Assembly (NCBI GenBank): GCA_036705565.1
Contig: JAUBUY010000030.1
Reading direction: 5' to 3' (one strand)
Length of the DNA: 64,000 nt
Source: Microcoleus sp036705565
GTDB taxonomy: Bacteria > Cyanobacteriota > Cyanobacteriia > Cyanobacteriales > Microcoleaceae
Shown here: one piece after another, positions 1-8,282 of the stretch
Position numbering within the stretch: position 1 is the first letter of the stretch
Layout: every line of letters starts with the position of its first letter
Notes under the pieces: generated by a model
The model's input: only the letters and a program-made list of their open reading frames with translations
What the model was told of the DNA's origin: nothing
Databases searched by the model: none
Made by a program: the position numbers and the translations under genes

Positions 1-49
1 GAGTAATTGTTGAGGGCGATCGCACGAATTCCAGAAGTGCGATCGTCCC

Positions 50-820
50 TTAACTCAATTCCAAAAGTTGGCTCAAAAACTCAATAAAATTTGCCAAAGC
101 AGGAACCTGCTGCTTTGTCTGTTCGCTGACCCAATTATTATCAGCAATACTTGTTGTATTAGTCTTCCCAGGTTTGAGAACGCTGACAACAGTAGCAACT
201 AAAGCTTTTTCGGGATCGAAATTTTTCCACTTTAAAGATTTTCTATCTGACTCAGAAAACTCATTTAGATAAGAACTAGCTTTCTCCATGTACGCGGGAT
301 AAGCTATCTGTCCGCACTCACACAGCAAAGTATCCAACACACCGGGCGAAGCGTTATCTGGCAAAACATAGACTCCTGTACGCGGGCTATTAGTATTTAC
401 AACACCAGGGCGAGCGGGAAAATTAGGAAAATAACTTCGGAATTTGTTAGCATATGGTTCCGCAATGCGATCGGGAGTTGATTTGTCGCAATCGGCAACT
501 ATCCCGAAGGCTGCCAAGTTTGTCTGATACTCATAATTTGTGAATAAAATGTCATCCAAATTAGTCACAAGATTGCTTCCTTCACCTGCATAAATTGCTA
601 CAGAGATAGTATCATTAAACAGAATAGAAGGCATATCAAGACGTTTGTACAAGTTTCCTTTCTTGGGATAAACGGGAATAAACTTGCGCCAGAAGGGGTC
701 TAACTGAGACTCTAATCCTTTCAACTCTTCCCGCAAATCTTTGAAATTCAAAAGCTTGAGAACCTTGCCTGTAAAGGCCTGATCGTGTGGCCCTTCTACT
801 CCAATAATGGCGTATTTCAC
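50..820 (-). CDS. TOPRIM-like (DUF3226-type) partner of AAA ATPase
   Basis: A 256-residue protein. It resembles the DUF3226 family, small TOPRIM-fold proteins usually encoded beside an AAA ATPase. An early acidic motif (GVEGPHDQAF, about residues 7-16) and a later acidic cluster (GIVADCDKS, about 106-114) fit the Glu and Asp-x-Asp positions of a TOPRIM metal site. The start is GTG; its codon overlaps the TGA of the upstream ATPase as GTGA, which implies translational coupling. By analogy with OLD-type nucleases, where ATPase and TOPRIM are fused, the pair may form a two-subunit DNA-processing or anti-phage complex. The nuclease role is inference; the adjacency and motifs are seen. An ORF on the opposite reading of 636-875 is only a shadow. 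Confidence 0.75.
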   Translation of the reverse strand: MKYAIIGVEGPHDQAFTGKVLKLLNFKDLREELKGLESQLDPFWRKFIPVYPKKGNLYKRLDMPSILFNDTISVAIYAGEGSNLVTNLDDILFTNYEYQTNLAAFGIVADCDKSTPDRIAEPYANKFRSYFPNFPARPGVVNTNSPRTGVYVLPDNASPGVLDTLLCECGQIAYPAYMEKASSYLNEFSESDRKSLKWKNFDPEKALVATVVSVLKPGKTNTTSIADNNWVSEQTKQQVPALANFIEFLSQLLELS

Positions 821-1914
821 ACGCGCACCTCCTGACCCAAATCCTCCCGCAATCTTTGCAATCTTTCCCGTTCAATTCTAACTGCTTTAGTTTGTGACTC
901 GTGTTTCTCTAAACGATAAAGAACTAAGTCCGTCTCCGTATCGCTAGCATCCAACATCGCATCAACTGTTTCTAAACTGTGAGTAGTTGCAAATAACTGA
1001 ACATTCATTTGCTTGCACCACTGCACAATCCACGCAAATGAACTGCGAAGTGCTTCAGTATGAATTGCTGTTTCTATCTCATCAATTAGCAAAACTCCAC
1101 CTCTGACTTTTGTCAGCGTTAGAGCAATAAAGAGCAAGCGACGTACTCCATCACCAAAAGAACTTAATGGTGAAATTCCCACTTGTTTGTGGTCAATATA
1201 GAGACTGCTACGATTGCCGCCATGCGAGAGAATCACTAAATCAATAATTCCTGAATCCATCACTTGCAATAGATTAATCACTTCCGGCTTAAAACGCTGA
1301 AAAATAGCTTCTGACAGCAAGCCAACTTGTGACTGTTCTATGCGGTGAGAAAAAGGTGTCACAGTATCAACTGACAGCATTGCATCTGAGCGAATTCGCC
1401 GATTAGTTAAACGCTCATTTTCCCAAATTTCAAAAAATTCAGATAATTCATTTGGTGAATCCGATATAATAGCTTTTAGCTCTATTTCTGCACCTCGCAG
1501 AGTATTATCAAATCCAAGATCGTCTGAGGATTGACTTTCGTCATCTTCCGATAATTCCACTCCCTCAATTTCTTGGTAAATTGCCCTCGACTCTCTCACT
1601 AAAAACTTACCATTACCAGAAACACGAGTTTCCATTGGGTAAAAATCCAATTGTTCTTCTTCTTTATTTTGAGGAAACAGCCATTGTAGTGCCTCCAGTC
1701 TTGGCTTGCGAGAATATTTGATTTCTCGCCGCCACGATGTGTTCAGCCATTCCAGGGGATCTAAGGGGCGACAATAGGTTGATATCGCCTCTAAAACACT
1801 GGTTTTACCTGAGTTATTTCCACCAACCAATATGTTGATTTGACCCAAGTCCTGCAAGGTTAAATCTCGCAGGCCTCGGAACCGATGAATGGTTAAATTG
1901 TCAAGGTGTTTCAT
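817..1914 (-). CDS. AAA (ABC-type) ATPase, OLD/RecF-like
   Basis: A 365-residue soluble ATPase. The N-terminus has the RecF/OLD-like start (LTIHRFRGLRDLTL) followed by Walker A GGNNSGKTS near residues 31-39. Walker B VLLIDEIETAIH and the switch-like ATTHSLE lie in the last quarter. A variable acidic middle segment (SEDDESQSSDDLG) is where related proteins carry coiled-coil or sensing insertions. No fused TOPRIM domain is present; that function seems to be supplied by the next gene, with which it overlaps by 4 bp. The family (AAA_15/AAA_21) includes OLD nucleases and ATPases of anti-phage systems such as PARIS and Gabija, but it is too broad to name the system. Start is ATG at 1914; no strong Shine-Dalgarno is visible. 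Confidence 0.85.
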   Translation of the reverse strand: MKHLDNLTIHRFRGLRDLTLQDLGQINILVGGNNSGKTSVLEAISTYCRPLDPLEWLNTSWRREIKYSRKPRLEALQWLFPQNKEEEQLDFYPMETRVSGNGKFLVRESRAIYQEIEGVELSEDDESQSSDDLGFDNTLRGAEIELKAIISDSPNELSEFFEIWENERLTNRRIRSDAMLSVDTVTPFSHRIEQSQVGLLSEAIFQRFKPEVINLLQVMDSGIIDLVILSHGGNRSSLYIDHKQVGISPLSSFGDGVRRLLFIALTLTKVRGGVLLIDEIETAIHTEALRSSFAWIVQWCKQMNVQLFATTHSLETVDAMLDASDTETDLVLYRLEKHESQTKAVRIERERLQRLREDLGQEVRV

Positions 1915-1943
1915 AATTATGATTTAGGCATTTCAACTGAGAT

Positions 1944-2117
1944 GCTTCGTTTCTCTCAGCATGACACATCGGCTTTGCCTAAGTCCCGATCGCCTTATGA
2001 CTTGGGCGTATAAGTCGATCGCACTTGCAACTCCTTCAACTGCTTCTCATCCACACCAGACGGCGCATTTGTCAGCAAACAACCCGCCTGCTGCCTCTTC
2101 GGAAACGCAATCACATC
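1944..2117 (-). pseudogene. Duplicated 3' end of aspS
   Basis: This 174-bp stretch repeats 2762-2936, the last codons and downstream flank of aspS, with about eight differences by eye (about 95 percent). Read on the minus strand it keeps about 40 aspS codons in frame, ending in the same residues (STYTPKS) and the same TAA (1995-1997). It has no start of its own. The repeat ends exactly at the toxin stop codon: the G of the TAG is the first base of aspS homology. Together with the intact aspS end it brackets the toxin-antitoxin module, as expected if an element inserted in the aspS 3' end and restored the gene. Confidence 0.9.
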
Positions 2118-2383
2118 TATTCAGTGTAATGATACTTACAAGCCGCGATCGCAATTTCTCGATCTGTAACTTGGTAAACTAAACGATGTTCGTTATCAAT
2201 GCGCCTAGACCAAAAACCACTTAACTCGTATTTCAGAGGTTCAGGTTTTCCCAATCCTTCAAACGGTGAGCGGTCTATATCTTTAATCAATTCTACAATT
2301 TTGCGATAAATCTTTTTGTCTAATTTTGCCCATTCATTAAAATCTGCAAAAGCAGAAGATTCAAAAACAATTCTTCTGCTCAT
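2117..2383 (-). CDS. yoeB: Txe/YoeB family toxin (mRNA interferase)
   Basis: 88 residues, the usual length of YoeB toxins, which enter the ribosomal A site and cleave mRNA. The family core is clear: SPFEGLGKPEPLKYELSG, SRRIDNEHRLVYQV and the C-terminal AACKYHY. These carry the Glu, Arg and His used in catalysis. Its ATG overlaps the antitoxin stop as ATGA, so the two genes form a coupled operon with the antitoxin first. The stop codon TAG lies on the junction with the duplicated aspS end, so the final residues may have been set by the insertion. The core motifs are intact, so the toxin is probably active. Confidence 0.93.
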   Translation of the reverse strand: MSRRIVFESSAFADFNEWAKLDKKIYRKIVELIKDIDRSPFEGLGKPEPLKYELSGFWSRRIDNEHRLVYQVTDREIAIAACKYHYTE

Positions 2384-2604
2384 TGCAAATTCTGTAAGTT
2401 AACTTCAACTAAATTTTGCCGCTCGTTAACATTTTCAATAGCTTTTAAAAGTCTATTTTTGTTGACTTCGGATTTCAAAAGATATTCTGTTTCATCACAC
2501 TCAGAAACAATTATTTCAATCTCTTTATCTCCAAAAGTCGCCTTGATTTGTTCTAAAAAATGATGATTGATTTCGCTGGCTTTTAAACGATAAACTGTTG
2601 ACAT
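2380..2604 (-). CDS. Antitoxin of YoeB-type module
   Basis: 74 residues, directly upstream of the toxin and overlapping it by 4 bp. The sequence (VYRLKASEINHHFLEQIK at the start, DETEYLLKSEVNKNRLLKAI in the middle) is short, charged and helical, like antitoxins paired with Txe/YoeB toxins. I cannot place it firmly in the PHD/YefM family. Function is inferred mainly from position. Such antitoxins neutralise the toxin with a C-terminal tail and repress their own promoter, which would lie in the AT-rich sequence 2605-2700. Start ATG at 2604. Confidence 0.8.
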   Translation of the reverse strand: MSTVYRLKASEINHHFLEQIKATFGDKEIEIIVSECDETEYLLKSEVNKNRLLKAIENVNERQNLVEVNLQNLQ

Positions 2605-2730
2605 CGTTTTTACCTATTTTCGATTATGCTAATTATAGCGTTTTTAGTCTAAAGACCTGGAATGTAACTCTAGCATACAGTATCAGCCAAAGTTTTGACT
2701 CAATGACAGTCCTGGACGCAGAATCGTGTC

Positions 2731-2784
2731 TGTCATGCTGAACAAAACGCAGTCTAGTGAAGCTTCGCTTCTCTCAGCATGACA
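2731..2784. repeat. Inverted repeat downstream of aspS
   Basis: TGTCATGCTGA at 2731-2741 pairs with TCAGCATGACA at 2774-2784. The right arm is also part of the aspS 3' duplication (second copy near 1957), but the left arm is not. It may act as an aspS terminator; no long T-run follows. Confidence 0.6.
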
Positions 2785-2813
2785 CATCGGCTTTGCCTAA
2801 GTCCCGATCGCCC

Positions 2814-4607
2814 TTATGACTTCGGCGTATAAGTCGATCGCACTTGCAACTCCTTCAACTGCTTCTCATCCACCCCAGCCGGCGCATTCGTCAGCAAACA
2901 ACCCGCCTGCTGCGTCTTCGGAAACGCAATCACATCCCGAATCGATTCCTCACCAGCCAACAGCATCACCAACCGATCCAAACCGTAAGCAATGCCTCCG
3001 TGGGGCGGAGTTCCATACTCAAACGCATCCAACAAAAAGCCAAACTTATTGTAAGCTTCCTCAGTCGATAAGCCGATCGCCTCAAACACCTTTTCCTGAA
3101 CTTCCCGCTGATAAATCCGCAGGGAACCGCCGCCGATTTCTGTACCGTTTAACACCAAATCGTAAGCTTGAGCTCTCGCAGTTTTCAAATCATTAATATC
3201 GTCAGGATGCGGCGCAGTAAACGGGTGATGCAATGCTTCCAAACGCTTCTCATCAGCGTTCCATTCAAACATCGGGAAATCTGTCACCCACAGCAGATTC
3301 ATCTTATCTTTGTCAATCAATCCCAATTCGTTACCCACGAACAAACGCAATCTATCCAAAGTCTTATTGACAGTTGTCACATCGGCGGCTGCGAATAACA
3401 ACAAATGACCTGGTTGCGCGCCCGTGCGATCGAGCAATTGCTGTTTTTGTGCTTCCGTCAAATTATCCTTAATTGCGCCGATCGTATCAATTTCGCCATT
3501 ATCCCGCACCCGGATGTAAGCCAATCCCTTCGCACCCGCTTCGCTGGCTTCCTTAAACAAATCGCCTTTCGGGCCCGGTTTAATCCGCACGTTAGAAATC
3601 GCATCATTCCCGCCCGGAATCGGCAAAACTTTCACAATTCCGCCCGCAGCAACCGCCCCGGAAAATACCTTAAATCCCGAATCTTTCATCAAATCGGAAA
3701 CATCGACTAATTCCATACCGAAGCGAGTATCCGGTTTATCGCTACCGTAGCGATCCATTGCTTCAGCGTAAGTCAAGCGCGGGAAAGGACGAGGCAATTC
3801 TACCCCTTTGACACTTTGGAAAATATGGCAGACTAAACCTTCGTTTAATTCGATAACTTCTTCTAAAGACATGAAACTCATTTCCATGTCTAATTGTGTG
3901 AATTCCGGCTGTCTGTCGGCGCGCAAATCTTCATCGCGGAAACAGCGGGCAATTTGATAATATCTGTCCAAACCCGAAACCATTAACAATTGTTTGAACA
4001 ACTGCGGCGACTGCGGCAAAGCGTACCATTCGCCCAAATTGACGCGGCTGGGCACTAAATAATCTCTCGCACCTTCAGGAGTCGATCGCGTTAAAATTGG
4101 TGTTTCAACTTCAATAAAACCTCCCACATCTTCCAGGTGGCGGCGCATCGCTTTGACTACTTGGTGGCGAAGCTGCAAATTGCTACTCATGCGAGCGCGC
4201 CGCAAGTCCAAATAGCGATATTTCAGACGCAAATCTTCCCGCACGCTTTCGGTATCCGCCGTCGCCACCTGAAAGGGTAACTGTTTGCGAACCGCATTCA
4301 ACAACTCAATTTCGTCAGCATAAATTTCCACCTCACCCGTAGGCAATTTCGGGTTGAGGGAATCTTCGGGGCGGCTGCTGACTCTACCCGTAATTTTAAG
4401 CACGTATTCGCTGCGTAAAGCCTCAGCCCCGTGATAGGAATCGGGGGTGCGTTCAGGATCGCTAACAATTTGCACAATACCCGATCGATCGCGCACATCC
4501 AGAAAAATCACCCCGCCATGATCGCGGCGGCGATCCACCCAGCCGTAAAGGGTGACAGTCTCTCCGATGTGTTCGCTTCGCAGTTCGCCGCAGTAGTAAC
4601 TTCTCAT
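2814..4607 (-). CDS. aspS: Aspartyl-tRNA synthetase
   Basis: 597 residues, the normal length for the bacterial type. The protein charges tRNA with aspartate in the cytoplasm. An N-terminal OB-fold anticodon-binding domain opens with LYGWVDRRRDHGGVIFLDVR. The class II catalytic core has motif 2 (FRDEDLRADRQPEFTQLD) and motif 3 (GIAYGLDRLVMLLAG), with the bacterial GAD insertion between them. Whether it also charges tRNA-Asn cannot be read here. Start ATG at 4607. Its 3' end is duplicated at 1944-2117, and the copy used by the intact gene is this one. Several ORFs on the opposite strand are shadows. Confidence 0.98.
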   Translation of the reverse strand: MRSYYCGELRSEHIGETVTLYGWVDRRRDHGGVIFLDVRDRSGIVQIVSDPERTPDSYHGAEALRSEYVLKITGRVSSRPEDSLNPKLPTGEVEIYADEIELLNAVRKQLPFQVATADTESVREDLRLKYRYLDLRRARMSSNLQLRHQVVKAMRRHLEDVGGFIEVETPILTRSTPEGARDYLVPSRVNLGEWYALPQSPQLFKQLLMVSGLDRYYQIARCFRDEDLRADRQPEFTQLDMEMSFMSLEEVIELNEGLVCHIFQSVKGVELPRPFPRLTYAEAMDRYGSDKPDTRFGMELVDVSDLMKDSGFKVFSGAVAAGGIVKVLPIPGGNDAISNVRIKPGPKGDLFKEASEAGAKGLAYIRVRDNGEIDTIGAIKDNLTEAQKQQLLDRTGAQPGHLLLFAAADVTTVNKTLDRLRLFVGNELGLIDKDKMNLLWVTDFPMFEWNADEKRLEALHHPFTAPHPDDINDLKTARAQAYDLVLNGTEIGGGSLRIYQREVQEKVFEAIGLSTEEAYNKFGFLLDAFEYGTPPHGGIAYGLDRLVMLLAGEESIRDVIAFPKTQQAGCLLTNAPAGVDEKQLKELQVRSTYTPKS

Positions 4608-4672
4608 GGTTGGGGGTTATGGACTAAAAATAATGCTTTTTGATTATAGCGCTTAGTGTCAAAACCTTTTAT

Positions 4673-4738
4673 GAACAGCCAAGATGCCTGTTCCACAAGA
4701 AAATTCAATCTTTGTGGAACAGGCATCTTGCCTGTTCT
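4673..4738. repeat. Palindromic dispersed repeat (MITE-like family)
   Basis: AAGATGCCTGTTCCACAAGA at 4681-4700 pairs with its complement at 4709-4729 with one extra T; outer GAACAG/CTGTTC arms extend it to 4673-4738. The core TGTTCCACAA recurs at 28123-28187 and 61170-61205. It could also act as a terminator between the flanking genes. Confidence 0.8.
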
Positions 4739-4761
4739 TTAAAATGGTCTCATATCTGAGT

Positions 4762-5349
4762 TTAATCCTTCTTGTCAAAAAACACCGTCAGCGAGTTCCA
4801 TGCAGACTTAGCCGCATCCGTCAAGCGAGTGCCGATCGACTCAATTTGCTTCACAATAAGGTGCCAATTCTTTTCAGCTTCCGTGTGAATGTGGTCAACA
4901 GCTTGTTCGATGCGATCGCGTTCGATCAATTTATTTTGTTCCACCGCTTCTCGCGCTTGTCGCACTGCTTTCAAATAAGCTTCGCGACTGACAACACCTG
5001 CATCTTGCACCTGCGCTTGCGCCCGCGTTTTAATCGCATCTACCACCAGCCAATTTTTCTCAGTTTCTTGTTTAATCAGCTTGACTGCTTCTGTGAATCT
5101 CTCGTGGGCGAGATCCTTATTTTCTTCGATCGCCCCGGAGGCCTTATTCACAGCTTTTAAATAAGCTTCGCGGGTGAGTTCGCCCGCTGCTTGCACTTCG
5201 GCGGTGGCGCGTTTTTTAATTGCTTCAAACAGCGCCGCAGTTTCTGCGATCGCCTCATCAGTCGCGTCGGGCATCTCTTTTTTGACGAGCTCCGTCGTTT
5301 CGAGAGTTGCCTCTAAAACTGGTTCCTCAGTTACTTTTGGATCTGTCAT
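4762..5349 (-). CDS. Hypothetical protein with two long helical repeats
   Basis: I do not recognise a named family. The protein is about 195 residues, highly charged and predicted helical. It contains two copies of a roughly 60-residue unit sharing the pattern TREAYLKAV ... AxExNK ... EKNW, first about residues 45-105 and then 110-170, so it arose by internal duplication. No membrane segment or signal is seen. I chose ATG at 5349 because AAGGAGAAG lies 6-8 bases upstream; the longer frame would begin with a TTG at 5373. It is a single-gene unit between aspS and the IS. Repeats of this kind suggest a coiled-coil structural or stress role, which is only a guess. Confidence 0.8.
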   Translation of the reverse strand: MTDPKVTEEPVLEATLETTELVKKEMPDATDEAIAETAALFEAIKKRATAEVQAAGELTREAYLKAVNKASGAIEENKDLAHERFTEAVKLIKQETEKNWLVVDAIKTRAQAQVQDAGVVSREAYLKAVRQAREAVEQNKLIERDRIEQAVDHIHTEAEKNWHLIVKQIESIGTRLTDAAKSAWNSLTVFFDKKD

Positions 5350-5651
5350 ATCAATCTTCTCCTTTGGTAGCAAACATTTTGCACAAAACTAACAGTCCCC
5401 GGACGCAGACTTTGTATGTGTAGCGCCCGATTGAATTGTGGTTTTTTATACAGACTTTGTACGTTTAGCGCCAGAAGTAATTCTGGCATTTAATAAGAAC
5501 TAGGCAATTCTTGTTCCAGCTCGCTCAACTTTTGTATCCGCGCTTACCTAGTTGGAATGACCTCAGTTCTATTACATTATATCTACCAAAGTTTCTCTTG
5601 TCTGTAGGATACCGCCAACTTGCAGGTACGGTTTAGCGCACTTAGGATCGC
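5350..5651. other. Gene-free stretch with degenerate repeats
   Basis: No credible gene. It holds two imperfect copies of a segment beginning CAGACTTTGTA (5408 and 5451) followed by TAGCGCC, probably old dispersed repeats. CAGTCC-GGACGCAGA near 5393 resembles 2706-2722. Confidence 0.5.
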
Positions 5652-5766
5652 GAATTAAATAACTTACAATTTTAATTGTTATTGTGGGATGGGCTCTTAT
5701 AGCCCGTCCACTCATGACGGGCTATAAGAGCCCATCCCACTTTCAAGAGTGGAAGTTATTTAATTC
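5652..5766. repeat. Nested palindromic element abutting the IS
   Basis: A perfect 25-bp inverted repeat (5684-5708 with 5716-5740, 7-base loop, arms beginning GTGGGATGGGCTCTTATAGC) sits inside a second perfect 14-bp inverted repeat, GAATTAAATAACTT at 5652-5665 with AAGTTATTTAATTC at 5753-5766. The outer right arm runs into the IS target duplication and shares its last base with the first base of the IS. Confidence 0.85.
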
Positions 5767-7200
5767 AATACTCCGGACAGTTTTTAAGCAGCGAGAGTAC
5801 CATAGGATAGGACTGACGGAAGGTTAGGGTGATTTAAAATTAAATTCTGGTCTAAATCTAACTTCTCAATAAAGGTGTAAAGTATATGCCTATTGAATTC
5901 AAGGCGTTTATAAGAAGCCATCGAAAACACGAATGGAGCGGGAGATGAATGACGATTATAAGCTTCATATTTGGCTAAGTTTAAAGCAGTCAGACTGGCA
6001 TTAAAATGAAAATCCAGGCGTTGACCACTACAAGATTGGCAATCGGATAAACCTGTAAATTGTTTGGCATCACGAAAAATAAATTCAATTTGAAAACGAG
6101 CCCGATAATACTCAAGTATTTGCTCACCTGTCAGATCGAGAGCAGTGCTGAACAATAAAATATTTTTAATTTTACCGTTAGGTTGAACTTCTTGAAGACA
6201 AGCTAAACGTATTTGACATTTTAAACAAACACTCCATACTACTAATGAATAAAGCTTAACCCCCGGCTTGATTTCTTTGATAAAAGTTAAGTTTTTTAAT
6301 TTGTTACAGTCTACTTTTCCATCATATTTGCGAGGGGCACCTATTTTGTTTTTTTCACCTGTATAGATGTAATTCAAGTTGGCATCAGACCGTAATTTGC
6401 TAATCAAATGTAAATTTGAATCCCGTACAGCATCCCAGAACTTGGCGCGACAATAATAACCGTCAGCTACCAAATAACGTACAGATTCTGGCAAGATAAA
6501 ACGAGTTTCTTTTAAATGTTTGGCATAGTCGTCAACTCTTGTTAATTCAGGCGTTGAGCTTTTAACTGCCTCTTTTTTTGTCTGTTTTTTTGAAGTTTTT
6601 TTCCCTTTAGTAGTTAGGGGACTTTTGGGTAGTTCTGTAGGAGGACGCCAGGGCGTTTGTTGTACGCTCACACTATAAGATAAATGAGTTTCAACTTCGA
6701 CAAGAGAAATGACAGAAATTTCTAATCCCTCTTCAGGTCTGCCAGCTACACCATTATAAAATGTAGCTTTACCTTCAGTCTTTTTGCCACTTTTGTTAAT
6801 AAATGAACAATCGATTGCAGCAATAATTGTTCGCTCAGAATTCAATGCTTTCTTGATAAAACATTGATGGAATTCACTAAAACTAAATTTTTTCAAAAAA
6901 TGACGACGATAAGTTTTTTCACTCAAGGAACTATAACGGCTCAGATTGGTAAAATTCACTTTGCCATAAACAAGTAATATGGTGGAAAATAAAATTACCA
7001 TAAACTTTTTTTGGGATTGACTAATCCCTGACATTTGTTGTAAGATAGATTCTATAATATTCATCGGGCATTTTTTTAAGTTCGTGTGTTTTTTGAGCTT
7101 AACGTAAAAAGTGCCTTTTTTTTGATTATCGGTTAAAATCTCAGGGAGTTTTTGGCTCTGCTCGCGGAGCGCCGCTGTTCCAAAACTGTCCGAAGTATTG
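5766..7200 (-). mobile_element. Complete IS4-family insertion sequence
   Basis: Terminal inverted repeats CAATACTCCGGACAGTTTT (5766-5784) and, at the right end in reverse complement, CAATACTTCGGACAGTTTT (7182-7200) differ at one position. The element is flanked by the direct repeat TTAATT at 5760-5765 and 7201-7206, a 6-bp target duplication. It holds one transposase gene and nothing else. Intact ends and an uninterrupted ORF suggest a recent insertion. Confidence 0.92.
5784..7064 (-). CDS. IS4-family DDE transposase
   Basis: About 426 residues from ATG at 7064, the only in-frame ATG inside the element; the frame stays open to 7211, but that lies outside the right inverted repeat. The DDE residues are visible: IAAIDCSFINKSG (first Asp), YLVADGYYC (second Asp) and the IS4 signature YRARFQIEFIFRDAK, which matches Y-(2)-R-(3)-E-(6)-K exactly. 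The N-terminal third contains a basic DNA-binding region. It would cut and paste this element. The gene ends at the inner edge of the left repeat. No frameshift is seen, so it may be active. Confidence 0.93.
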   Translation of the reverse strand: MNIIESILQQMSGISQSQKKFMVILFSTILLVYGKVNFTNLSRYSSLSEKTYRRHFLKKFSFSEFHQCFIKKALNSERTIIAAIDCSFINKSGKKTEGKATFYNGVAGRPEEGLEISVISLVEVETHLSYSVSVQQTPWRPPTELPKSPLTTKGKKTSKKQTKKEAVKSSTPELTRVDDYAKHLKETRFILPESVRYLVADGYYCRAKFWDAVRDSNLHLISKLRSDANLNYIYTGEKNKIGAPRKYDGKVDCNKLKNLTFIKEIKPGVKLYSLVVWSVCLKCQIRLACLQEVQPNGKIKNILLFSTALDLTGEQILEYYRARFQIEFIFRDAKQFTGLSDCQSCSGQRLDFHFNASLTALNLAKYEAYNRHSSPAPFVFSMASYKRLEFNRHILYTFIEKLDLDQNLILNHPNLPSVLSYGTLAA

Positions 7201-7303
7201 TTAATTCTCATTCCTTAAATTTATGATAAGTCTCTCTACCTAAAACAACACACACCAATCAACTTGGTTTCTCAACCCAATAAAACGGGCAAATTTTATA
7301 ATT

Positions 7304-7933
7304 TCAATTTGCCAACTGCAAATCTTCGCGATCGTCGGTATATAACAAATGGTGACATCTTTGAGCGTGCAGTAAAGATTGAGGAAATTCGTACTGAGAT
7401 AAGAGGATATCTTCCAGCGCAACTTTCATTTGATTGGCACAGATATGTGGTGGCATTTTGCCCATTCCCGTACCCATGCCGGGAATAGCGATAGTTTCAA
7501 TTATATGTTTGACAGGAGTTCCATCTGCGACTGAGCCAAATTTTACGAGAGTCAAAATAGCGCGGGTTGCTAGATAAACATTTACTGTTTCTCTTAAAAC
7601 TGTGGGAACGCGCATAATTGGGGCAGCTATTAAATAGGGAATTTCTGCATGATCCGTGTCTACAATTTCTGCCATGCCTACTAAGAGTTCGCCGTGATGT
7701 CGAGATTGAATTATTTTTTGCAAGCGTTCAAGAACCTGCCCTCCAAAATATTCCGAAATTTCTAACTCTAAGCCGTCGTCCATGAAACCAAAACTATTCC
7801 CCGGACTAACAATAGCATCGCATTTCACATCAAATATTGAACCGTGATGTATCTTTACATTTTCCATACTGCCGCAAGTGCTTTCCCAGGCTCTAACTAA
7901 ACTATCGTCTAAGGCAGCCAGCACAATTTGCAT
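7304..7933 (-). CDS. Macro-domain protein
   Basis: 209 residues. The macro-domain ligand loops are present: VKCDAIVSPGNSFGFMDDG (about residues 36-54) and ETIAIPGMGTGMGKMPP (about 148-164). Macro domains bind ADP-ribose or remove it from proteins or nucleic acids. This variant resembles the phage-tail-associated macro subgroup (SPGNSFGFMDGG in relatives), in which enzymatic function is poorly known. It follows the IS but has its own ATG at 7933. It has no obvious DarT-like toxin partner, so a stand-alone ADP-ribose signalling or repair role is the most that can be said. Confidence 0.85.
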   Translation of the reverse strand: MQIVLAALDDSLVRAWESTCGSMENVKIHHGSIFDVKCDAIVSPGNSFGFMDDGLELEISEYFGGQVLERLQKIIQSRHHGELLVGMAEIVDTDHAEIPYLIAAPIMRVPTVLRETVNVYLATRAILTLVKFGSVADGTPVKHIIETIAIPGMGTGMGKMPPHICANQMKVALEDILLSQYEFPQSLLHAQRCHHLLYTDDREDLQLAN

Positions 7934-8085
7934 AAATACTCTCTCTTAATTTTAATGGCGAACAGCCAGAACGATCGCCAATTTAATCCTACAATACTTT
8001 ACATAAGTCCGCTGAATCTAAAATTCATCTCAATTTCAACTAGCAAATGTTCAATAGCTACGAAATTTTTTGCTCGCACACACCC

Positions 8086-8217
8086 TTAACCTAATACAGA
8101 GAGAGCTTTTAACGCGGTTGTCACCCTCTCAGTTTTAGGTGTGATGAGCTGTACTGCATCGTGTTTTCTGGCCCAGGGGCTAAAGTCTGCAAGCTGTTTC
8201 CCGATCTTGTTTTCAGT
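8086..8217 (-). pseudogene. Open 43-codon fragment, possible gene remnant
   Basis: Between two in-frame stops the minus strand reads through a protein-like segment with FSPWARKHDAVQLITPKTER and ALKALSVLG before TAA. It has no start codon and lies downstream of the GGDEF regulator. I do not recognise the family. It may be the C-terminus of a decayed gene. The rest of 7934-8282 shows nothing I can name. Confidence 0.35.
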
Positions 8218-8282
8218 TTACTCTTTCTCGGTTGAACTCACGTTTAATAAATACTGCTTATGACGCTCCGATATCGGTGTTC

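Noticed and set aside
2816..3710. Several plus-strand ORFs opposite aspS
   Set aside because: They are antisense shadows of a strongly conserved gene, with no ribosome sites or protein-like composition.
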